Below are positions 16,588 to 23,858 of a stretch of 64,000 bases of DNA, one piece after another (positions within the stretch are counted from its first letter, which is position 1; each line of letters begins with the position of its first letter). Source of the DNA: Longimicrobiales bacterium (lineage in GTDB: Bacteria; Gemmatimonadota; Gemmatimonadetes; Longimicrobiales; Gaopeijiaceae); contig OX639991.1 of the NCBI GenBank assembly GCA_951828585.1, positions 3,256,576-3,320,575 on the forward strand. The letters are read 5' to 3'. Below the pieces are notes generated by a model, which saw only the letters and a list, made by a program, of their open reading frames with translations, did no database searches and was not told where the DNA came from. A program made the position numbers and the translations under genes.

Positions 16588-17861
16588 TCAGCCAGCCCTG
16601 CTACCCAACGTCGCATCTTCTCGGTGCGTTTTTTCTCGAAATCAGGGTCAAGGTGCTGGTCAACGACGCGACGCGTCACCAAGTCTCCGAGTCGCCCCCT
16701 TTCCAGCAATTCGTCATGGCGTGCGACTTGGGTCAGCGGCAGCAGTCGGCTGCAGTAATCCTCCCTGGACCGGAAAGCCAACATCACATTCTGCTGCTGC
16801 TGTTCCGGAGTCAGGGCGTTCAGCACCTCTGGATTGTGAGTCGACAAAAGCACGTTGATTTTCCTCTCCTCACTGCTTCGGGTGATCGCTTGGATCAGCG
16901 ATGCGACCCGGCTGGGGTGCAACCCATTGTCGAACTCCTCGACCACTACCCGCGAATACCGTTCACCGGTTGCCACGGCAGTAAGCACAGCCAGCGTCCT
17001 GAGAGTGCCGTCAGAGAGCATTCGGGCGTCGGAGAGGCGGTCAGGGCGTTCTTCGTGCAACCCGAAAATCACATCGCCCAGTCGGGTCGTAACGAAGTCG
17101 AACTTACTGTAGGGCTCGTCCGGCACCTGCCGGATGTGGCCGAACAGCTCATCCAGTTTGGCCTTGCCGTTCTCATTGAGACCGTAGAGCACAGAGGACA
17201 GATTCGAGCCGTCCCGCAGCAAGGAGTCGTGTCCGATGCGCTCGTACCGCCGCATCGCGCTTGGTTTGGGATCGAAGACGAATGAAGCGCGCAGGTGATT
17301 GCGAACGGCACGTATCAGACGGAGGGAGGTCCGACGCTTCTTGTTCTTTGTAGCGAAATGCTCGTATTGGGAGAGGACGGACCGGGTGGCCGACACCGCA
17401 GCCTGAGGTTTCCGTCCACCCTGGGCGAAGTTGTTGTATTCCACCCGGATGTCGGCGGATGTGGGGCTTCCGCTCCCTTCGATCTTGCGAAAGAGCATCG
17501 TCTTGTCAAAAAAGAGGGACTCGGCCTTGATACGGGGTTCGGCAAGGGGAGCGACGGTGACGGAATACTCGAATGGCCCGATTTGGCGGGACCATCGAAA
17601 ACCGGCGGAAAACGCAAGGGTAAAGCTGTCGGTCCCATAACGAGGGCAGCCCTGCAGCCCGCCTCGCACATTCAACGCCCCTTCCCTGTTCAAGTCGGTG
17701 ATTTCCCGCAGCCGGTTCCCCGCCGCGATCGAGGCCAGCACCTCGATTCCCTCTAGCGCGTTGCTCTTTCCCGATCCGTTGGGCCCGACCAGGATCGTCA
17801 AAGGGCGAAGGAGATCGATCTGGGCGCGACGGAAGCTCTTGAAGTCGACGAAATGATGCAT
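16584..17861 (-). CDS. AAA/ABC-type ATPase (OLD/RecF-like), partner of the PIN-like protein
   Basis: 425 residues. Walker A is ILVGPNGSGKSN at about 23-34; a long central region follows; Walker B is RVVVEEFDNGLHPSRV at about 300-315; the H-loop is LLSTHNPEVLN about 20 residues later. The layout matches AAA_15/AAA_21 ATPases related to OLD, PtuA and AriA-type defence ATPases. It is the first gene of a two-gene unit with the PIN-like gene, overlapping by four bases, which suggests an ATPase-sensor plus nuclease-effector pair. The effector is now broken by an IS; the ATPase frame is intact. Codon usage is less GC-biased than in the core genes, consistent with transfer. Confidence 0.85.
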   Translation of the reverse strand: MHHFVDFKSFRRAQIDLLRPLTILVGPNGSGKSNALEGIEVLASIAAGNRLREITDLNREGALNVRGGLQGCPRYGTDSFTLAFSAGFRWSRQIGPFEYSVTVAPLAEPRIKAESLFFDKTMLFRKIEGSGSPTSADIRVEYNNFAQGGRKPQAAVSATRSVLSQYEHFATKNKKRRTSLRLIRAVRNHLRASFVFDPKPSAMRRYERIGHDSLLRDGSNLSSVLYGLNENGKAKLDELFGHIRQVPDEPYSKFDFVTTRLGDVIFGLHEERPDRLSDARMLSDGTLRTLAVLTAVATGERYSRVVVEEFDNGLHPSRVASLIQAITRSSEERKINVLLSTHNPEVLNALTPEQQQQNVMLAFRSREDYCSRLLPLTQVARHDELLERGRLGDLVTRRVVDQHLDPDFEKKRTEKMRRWVAGLAE

Positions 17862-18031
17862 GGTTGGTGCCTTTATTGTGGCGGCCGCCGATAGGGAGGG
17901 CCGCTCCGAACCGCAATCTAGCCAAAATCCATTCTCGGTGAATCACCAGTGGATCACGCACGCATCGCGGAGTCCGGCGAGGCGACCTCCGGCGACACCC
18001 CGCAGCCACCTTGCCAATCCCCCCACACGGC

Positions 18032-18073
18032 GGCAGTATCAGATAGTGCCACGGCAGTATTCAATAGTGTGTA
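18032..18073 (+). promoter_or_regulatory. Two 21-bp direct repeats upstream of the cytochrome cassette
   Basis: Two tandem units of 21 bases (18032-18052, 18053-18073) share GGCAGTAT, then two variable bases, then ATAGTG. They sit 31 bases before the ATG at 18104, in the 242-bp divergent spacer between the ATPase (17861) and this operon. Tandem units near one DNA helical period apart times two are typical of activator or repressor sites. No promoter boxes can be placed with confidence. Confidence 0.35.
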
Positions 18074-18103
18074 CAGACCCTTTCCCGGAACACCTTCGCG
18101 GCC

Positions 18104-20551
18104 ATGACCAGACTTGCTTCCATCCTCGTCCTCGCGGCGGTTCTGGAAGTGACCCTGGCCGCCGGGATCGGCTCCCCGCCACGCGCGAACGTCCCATCGA
18201 TGCGTGACTTCGCGGCCCTCGCATCCACCGCCGCCAGCCCCGCCGAGGACATTGTCCAGCAGTACTGCGTCCGCTGCCACAACGGGAGGCGCCTGCTCGG
18301 CAACCTCACCCTGGAGGAATTCGACGCGGCGGATCCGGTCGCGAACGCGCCCATCGCCGAGAAGATGATCCGCAAGCTGCGGGCCGGGATGATGCCGCCG
18401 CCCGGGGTCCCGCGGCCGCCGGATCACGAAGTCACCGTCTTCGTCACGGCCCTCGAGGAGAAGCTCGACGCGGCGGCGGCGCGGAATCCCAACCCGGGAA
18501 GCCGCACTTTCCAGCGCCTGAATCGCGCCGAATACGCGCGGGCCATCGAGGATCTGCTGGGTCTCCGGATCGATGCGTCGGCGTACTTGCCGGGAGAGAC
18601 GGTGAGCGCCGGATTCGATAACATCGCGGATGTGCAGAATCTCTCCGCGACCCTGCTCGAGGCGTACCTGACCGCGGCCTCCGAGGTAAGCCGGCTGGCA
18701 CTGGGCGACGCCAACGCCACCCCGTCCGAAGCCACCTACGAAGTGTCGCGCTACGCGGAGCAGCGTGAGCATGTGCCCGGCGCGCCCTTCGGCACCCGGG
18801 GCGGGATCTCGGTGGTGCACAACTTCGTCGCCGACGGGGAGTACTACTTCCGGCTCGCCTTCCAACACGAGTCGACCGGGAACTTCTTCGGACAGACGGC
18901 GCCCTTCGACGAACAGGTCGAAGTCTCGGTGGACGGGGTGCGGGTTGCGCTGATTCCGTTGGACCGGTGGATGCACCGGCAGGATCGGAACGGGGTCGAG
19001 GTGGTGACGGATCCGGTTCGGGTCACCTCGGGGCCGCACAGCATCTCGGCGGCGTTTCTGAAGGTTGCGGAGGGTCCGGTCGAGGACCTGACCTCGCCCC
19101 ACGAGTGGTCGCTCGCCGACAAGAAGATCGGGTATTCGTACGGGATCACCGGGTTGGCGCACCTGCGCGATCTGACGATCGGGGGGCCGTACAATGTGGC
19201 CGGGGTGTCACGGACGCCGGCGTGGGAACGGGTGATGAGCTGCCGGCCCGCCACGGTCGCCCAGGAGACGGTGTGTGCGCGCGAGATCATCACGCGGCTC
19301 GGGACCCGTGCCTTCCGCCGACCGGTCACCGACGTCGAGGTCGAGGGGCTGATGGGTCTCTACGCGGAGAGCGCCGGGGCGAACGGATTCGAGATCGGGG
19401 TGCGGACGGCGCTGCAGGGGATCCTGGCCAGTCCGGACTTCGTGTTCCGGTTCGAGGAGCAGGGGAAGGGCGACGGCGCCGGGATGTACCGGGTCAGCGA
19501 TGCCGCGCTGGCCTCGCGGCTTTCGTTCTTCCTGTGGGGACGGCTTCCCGATGAGGAGTTGATCGAGGCCGCGTCGGACGGTGGCCTCTCGGACCCGGCG
19601 ACCCTGGAGCACCAGGTCGACCGCATGCTCGCCGATCCGCGGGCCGAGGCGCTCGGCACCCGCTTCGCCGCCCAGTGGCTGCGCCTCCAGGACCTGGACC
19701 AGGTGCACCCCGACGCGCTCCGCTACCCGGACTTCTACCAGCAGCTTGCGCGCGACATGCGCCGTGAGACGGAGACCTTCTTCAACGCGCTGGTCCAGCA
19801 GGGCGGCTCGCTGATGGACTTCCTCACCGCCGACTTCTCGTACATGAACGAGCGCCTGGCCCGCCACTACGGGATTCAGGGAGTTGCGGGCGAGCACTTC
19901 CGCCGCGTCGAATACGCCAACGAGGCGCGTCGCGGGATCCTCGGACACGGCAGCTTCCTCACCCTCACATCGCACGCCAACCGCACCTCTCCTGTTCTGC
20001 GCGGCAAGTGGGTCATGGAGGTCCTCCTGGGCACGCCTCCCCCACCCCCGCCCCCCGACATCCCCGACCTGGACGTCACCGCCGAGGCCACCGACGGCCG
20101 TTTCCGCACGGTGCGCGAGCGGCTCGAGGAGCACCGCGACAACCCCCAATGTGTCTCCTGCCACCGCTTCATCGACCCCATCGGGCTCGCGCTCGAGAAC
20201 TTCGATGTGACCGGCACCTGGCGGGTTCGCGACAGTAACACCCCCGTCGAGACGATCGGCGAACTGTACGACGGCACCCCGATCCACGGTCCCGCCGACC
20301 TGCGCGCGGCGCTGCTCCGCCGCCCCGAGTCGCTCGTGCGGACCTTCACCGAGAACCTGATGGCCTACGCGCTGGGGCGCCGGATCGAATACTATGACAT
20401 GCCGACCGTGCGGCAGATCGCCCGGGAGGCTCGCGCCGAGGACTACCGGCTCACCGCGTTCATCAAGGGCGTGGCGAGGAGTCAGCCGTTCACAATGACA
20501 AAGGCCGCCGCTGTCGTGGAGGAACCGATGGGCGGCGGCGGCCCGAAGTGA
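18104..20551 (+). CDS. Two-haem PSD/PSCyt-type protein, DUF1592 family (cassette copy A)
   Basis: 815 residues with a signal peptide (LASILVLAAVLEVTLAA, about 4-20). Two c-type haem motifs are present: CVRCH at 55-59 and CVSCH at 683-687. Between and around them are regions typical of DUF1587 (FQRLNRAEYARAIEDLLG), DUF1595 (LGTRAFRRPVTDVE), DUF1592 (SRLSFFLWGRLPDEEL), DUF1588 (NRTSPVLRGKWVMEVLLGTP) and DUF1585 (FTENLMAYALGRRIEYYDMP). These proteins are common in Planctomycetota and related phyla and are thought to be periplasmic electron-transfer or polymer-degradation proteins; the reaction is not established. It is followed after 13 bases by a DUF1552 gene. Confidence 0.9.
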   Translation: MTRLASILVLAAVLEVTLAAGIGSPPRANVPSMRDFAALASTAASPAEDIVQQYCVRCHNGRRLLGNLTLEEFDAADPVANAPIAEKMIRKLRAGMMPPPGVPRPPDHEVTVFVTALEEKLDAAAARNPNPGSRTFQRLNRAEYARAIEDLLGLRIDASAYLPGETVSAGFDNIADVQNLSATLLEAYLTAASEVSRLALGDANATPSEATYEVSRYAEQREHVPGAPFGTRGGISVVHNFVADGEYYFRLAFQHESTGNFFGQTAPFDEQVEVSVDGVRVALIPLDRWMHRQDRNGVEVVTDPVRVTSGPHSISAAFLKVAEGPVEDLTSPHEWSLADKKIGYSYGITGLAHLRDLTIGGPYNVAGVSRTPAWERVMSCRPATVAQETVCAREIITRLGTRAFRRPVTDVEVEGLMGLYAESAGANGFEIGVRTALQGILASPDFVFRFEEQGKGDGAGMYRVSDAALASRLSFFLWGRLPDEELIEAASDGGLSDPATLEHQVDRMLADPRAEALGTRFAAQWLRLQDLDQVHPDALRYPDFYQQLARDMRRETETFFNALVQQGGSLMDFLTADFSYMNERLARHYGIQGVAGEHFRRVEYANEARRGILGHGSFLTLTSHANRTSPVLRGKWVMEVLLGTPPPPPPPDIPDLDVTAEATDGRFRTVRERLEEHRDNPQCVSCHRFIDPIGLALENFDVTGTWRVRDSNTPVETIGELYDGTPIHGPADLRAALLRRPESLVRTFTENLMAYALGRRIEYYDMPTVRQIAREARAEDYRLTAFIKGVARSQPFTMTKAAAVVEEPMGGGGPK

Positions 20552-20564
20552 GGAGCTTGAACGC

Positions 20565-21947
20565 ATGCAATACCTGACCGGAGCGACGATCCCCCGCCGG
20601 ACCTTCCTGCGGGGCCTCGGGGCCACCGTTTCGCTGCCCTTCCTCGACGCCATGGTCCCGGCCGGGCGCGGGCTCGGCGCGGCGGCCGACGGTCCCACCC
20701 GGATGGTCGCCATCGAGATGGTGCACGGCGCCGCGGGCAGCAACGCGTGGGGCAGGACGAAGAACTACTGGTCCCCCGCGCAGACCGGGCGCGACTTCGA
20801 CCTGTCGCCGAGCGCGCTCAGTCCCCTGGATCCCTTCCGCAAATACCTCACGATCGTCAGCGACACCGACATCGAACCCGCCGAGGCGACGAAGCCCAAG
20901 GAGATCGGCGGCGACCACTTCCGTTCCAGCGCGACCTTCCTCACCCAGTCGCATCCGCGCCAGACCGAGGGGTCGGACATCTTCGTCGGGGAGTCGCTCG
21001 ACCAGATGTTCGCGAAGCGCTTTGGGCAGGAGACGCCGATCCCCTCCATGCAGCTCTGCATCGAGAATGTGGACCAGTCGGGGGGCTGCGCGTACGGGTA
21101 CGCGTGCGTCTACACCGACACGATCAGCTGGGCCTCGCCCACCGATCCGCTGCCCATGGTGCGGGACCCGCGCGTCGCCTTCGACCAGCTCTTCGGCGCG
21201 GGCGGCAGTCCCGGGGAGCGGGCCTCGCGGCGGCAGGTCAACAAGAGCATCCTGGACTTCATCACCGGGAGGGTGTCGCAGTTGAAGCGGCAGCTTGGCC
21301 CCGCCGACCTGATCCGCCTGGACCGCTACCTGGAGCACGTGCGGGAACTGGAACGGCGCATCGAGAGGGTGGAGGTGCAGAATCGGAGCGGTGAGGGCCG
21401 GGAACTGCCTGAAGCCCCCGCCGGGGTGCCCGATTCCTTCCAGGAACACGTGCAGCTCATGTTCGACCTGCAGGCGCTGGCCTTCGCGTCGGACGTGACC
21501 CGCGTCTTCTCCTTCAAGATGGGCCGCGACTCGTCGGCGCGCGTCTTTCCCGGGAGCGGCGTCAACAAGCCCTTCCACCCCGCCTCGCACCACGGCGGCA
21601 ACGAGAAGAACATCACCGATTTCGCCGAGATCAACCGGTATCACGTCGGCATGCTGCCGTACTTCCTCGAACGGCTCGAGAGCACGATGGAGGGCGACAC
21701 GCACCTGCTGGACCGCACCATGATCATCTACGGGTCGCCGATGGGGGACCCGAACGTGCACAACCACAAGCGCTGTCCGCTCTTTGTCGCCGGGGGGGCG
21801 AACGGCGGGCTGGAGGGCAACCTGCATCTGCGCGCGGATCCGGGGACGCCGATGGCGAATGTCATGCTGAGCCTGGCGCACAGGCTGGGGCTGGATGACA
21901 TGGAGCGGTTGGGGAATAGCACGGGCGACTTTTCACTGGCGCCATGA
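20565..21947 (+). CDS. Tat-exported DUF1552 (HXXSHH) protein (cassette copy A)
   Basis: 460 residues with a twin-arginine signal (IPRRTFLRGLGATVSLPFL, about 8-26). The family hallmark FHPASHHGG carries the HxxSHH motif. Other conserved blocks are IEMVHGAAGSNAWGR, IVSDTDIEPAEATKPKEIGG, GGDHFRSSATFLTQ and IYGSPMGDPNVHNHKRCP. DUF1552 proteins co-occur with DUF1592 cytochromes; their biochemical role is not known, and Tat export suggests a folded cofactor-bearing protein. Its stop overlaps the ankyrin gene start by four bases. Confidence 0.9.
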   Translation: MQYLTGATIPRRTFLRGLGATVSLPFLDAMVPAGRGLGAAADGPTRMVAIEMVHGAAGSNAWGRTKNYWSPAQTGRDFDLSPSALSPLDPFRKYLTIVSDTDIEPAEATKPKEIGGDHFRSSATFLTQSHPRQTEGSDIFVGESLDQMFAKRFGQETPIPSMQLCIENVDQSGGCAYGYACVYTDTISWASPTDPLPMVRDPRVAFDQLFGAGGSPGERASRRQVNKSILDFITGRVSQLKRQLGPADLIRLDRYLEHVRELERRIERVEVQNRSGEGRELPEAPAGVPDSFQEHVQLMFDLQALAFASDVTRVFSFKMGRDSSARVFPGSGVNKPFHPASHHGGNEKNITDFAEINRYHVGMLPYFLERLESTMEGDTHLLDRTMIIYGSPMGDPNVHNHKRCPLFVAGGANGGLEGNLHLRADPGTPMANVMLSLAHRLGLDDMERLGNSTGDFSLAP

Positions 21948-23851
21948 AGCCGGGACGGGGCACCCCGCGCGGTCTCTTCGCCAAAGCCTTGAAGGCGGCG
22001 CAGGCCCCCTCGCGTGGTGCCGGTCGGCTCCGGATGGGCCTTGTGGGCAGCTTTTTGCTGGCTGGAGTGCTCTCGGGGGCCGGATTTGGGCCCGGTGACA
22101 GATTCGCGGACAGATTCCGGGTAGAATCTGTCACGGTTGGGGGTCCATGGACGTGGTTGGCCGACTCCACGGTCGCTGACGCGGCCATGCGCGGCGATGT
22201 GGTGGCTGTGCAGGCGCTGCTGGCCGAGGGCGCCGACGTCAACGAGCCCCAGGGCGACGGTATGACCGCGCTCCACTGGGCCGCCCACAACGGAGACGCG
22301 TCGTTGGCGCGGGTCCTCCTCGACGCTGAAGCGGACGTTGCCGCCGGAACCCGGATTGGCCACTACACGCCGCTCCACCTGGCTGCGCAGTCCGGGGCGG
22401 GGGAAGTGGTGGGGATGTTGCTCGACGCTGAAGCCGACCCGTTGACGCCCACCGAGGGAGCCGGAGCGGCGACTCCGCTCCACTTCGCCGCCGCCTCCGG
22501 GAACGTTCGGGCCGTCGAGGCGCTGGTCGCCGCCGGCGCCGAAGTAGACGTCGCCGAGGAGGCATGGGGTCAGACGCCCCTGGTCTTCGCCGCATCGAAG
22601 GGTCGAACCGAGGCCGTGCGGGCGCTGCTGACAGCCGGTGCCGACCCCTCCATCCACACCCGGGTGATGGACGTGGCCGCGCGGGCCGTCTCGGACCGGA
22701 TCGAACGCGCCGAACGCAACCGCCGGATCAGGGCTGGCGAGCGGTGGGGGCCCGACGTGGCGGAACAGGTGCGCCGCGAGCAGGAGGAGGAAACCCGTCG
22801 CGCCCGGGCCGAGGAGGCGTCGCGCAAGGAGTCCGAGACCCGGATGATCGAGGAGCCGGAACCCCTCTCCTACGGCGAACTCGTCGGCGGACACGGCGGC
22901 CTCACGGCACTGCTCCACGCGGCCCGCGAGGGACACACCGAGACCGCCCTCGCCCTGCTGGCCGGCGGCGCCGACATCGACCAGGCGAGCGCGGGCGACG
23001 GCACCAGCCCCATCCTCATGGCCATCATCAACGGCCACTACGACCTGGCCATGCTGCTCCTGGAGCGCGGCGCCGACCCCAACCTGACCAGCCACGCCGG
23101 CGCGGCGCCCCTCTTCGCCGCCATCAACACGCACTGGGCGCCCAAGTCGCGCTACCCACAGCAGCACATCTACATGCAACAGGACCACACCTACCTGGAG
23201 GTCATGCGGAAGCTGCTCGACGCGGGCGCCGACCCCAACGCGCGCCTCAACCGCCACCTCTGGTTCATGTCGTACAACTTCGACCTCCTGCAGATCGATG
23301 TTCGCGGCGCGACGCCCTTCTGGCGCGCGGCGCACGCGCTGGACGTCGAGGCGATGAGACTGCTGGTGGCGTCCGGCGCCGACCCCGCGATCCCGACCGG
23401 CAAGGGCCCCTCGCGCAGATCGCGTGCAGGCGGCGACAGGCCCGATCCTTCAGGACTGCCGCCCGTCCCCGTCGGCGGCCCGGCGGTCCATCCGATCCAC
23501 GCAGCCTCGGGTGTGGGCTACGGGCAGGGCTACGCGGGCAACGCGCACCGCCACGTCCCCGACGGTTGGATCGCTGCCGTCCGCTACCTGGTCGAGGAGC
23601 TGGCCGCCGACGTGAACGCGCGCGATCACGAGGGCTACGCCCCGCTGCACCACGCCGCCGCCCGGGGCGACAACGAGTTGATCCGCTACCTGGTGTCGCA
23701 GGGGGCGGACGTGATGGTCGTGAGCCGCAGGGGACAGACCACGGTCGATATGGCCAACGGGCCGGTGCAGCGCATCCAGCCGTTCCCCGAGACGATCGTG
23801 TTGCTGGAGGGCCTGGGGGCGGTGAACAACCACAGATGCGTGTCCTGCTGA
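21944..23851 (+). CDS. Secreted ankyrin-repeat protein (cassette copy A)
   Basis: 635 residues. The N-terminus has a hydrophobic export segment (MGLVGSFLLAGVLSGAGFG, about 31-49), then ankyrin repeats in two blocks. The first covers about residues 75-250 (GDGMTALHWAAHNGDASLAR, YTPLHLAAQSGAGEVVGMLL, ATPLHFAAASGNVRAVEALV). A charged coiled stretch about 255-300 separates the second block, which runs to the end (HEGYAPLHHAAARGDNELIR). It probably acts in the periplasm as a protein-binding partner of the two upstream proteins. The coding region between the ATG and the first repeat contains a perfect hairpin repeat (22095-22133). The true N-terminus is not certain, but the ATGA overlap supports this start. 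Confidence 0.85.
   Translation: MKPGRGTPRGLFAKALKAAQAPSRGAGRLRMGLVGSFLLAGVLSGAGFGPGDRFADRFRVESVTVGGPWTWLADSTVADAAMRGDVVAVQALLAEGADVNEPQGDGMTALHWAAHNGDASLARVLLDAEADVAAGTRIGHYTPLHLAAQSGAGEVVGMLLDAEADPLTPTEGAGAATPLHFAAASGNVRAVEALVAAGAEVDVAEEAWGQTPLVFAASKGRTEAVRALLTAGADPSIHTRVMDVAARAVSDRIERAERNRRIRAGERWGPDVAEQVRREQEEETRRARAEEASRKESETRMIEEPEPLSYGELVGGHGGLTALLHAAREGHTETALALLAGGADIDQASAGDGTSPILMAIINGHYDLAMLLLERGADPNLTSHAGAAPLFAAINTHWAPKSRYPQQHIYMQQDHTYLEVMRKLLDAGADPNARLNRHLWFMSYNFDLLQIDVRGATPFWRAAHALDVEAMRLLVASGADPAIPTGKGPSRRSRAGGDRPDPSGLPPVPVGGPAVHPIHAASGVGYGQGYAGNAHRHVPDGWIAAVRYLVEELAADVNARDHEGYAPLHHAAARGDNELIRYLVSQGADVMVVSRRGQTTVDMANGPVQRIQPFPETIVLLEGLGAVNNHRCVSC
22095..22133. repeat. GACAGATTC/GAATCTGTC hairpin in the ankyrin gene leader (copy A)
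   Basis: Two nested inverted repeats share one right arm. GTGACAGATTC (22095-22105) pairs with GAATCTGTCAC (22123-22133), an 11-bp perfect stem; alternatively an inner GACAGATTC (22109-22117) pairs with GAATCTGTC across a 5-base CGGGT-type loop. The same hairpin recurs twice in the second ankyrin gene. Confidence 0.85.
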
Positions 23852-23858
23852 CTGTGCC

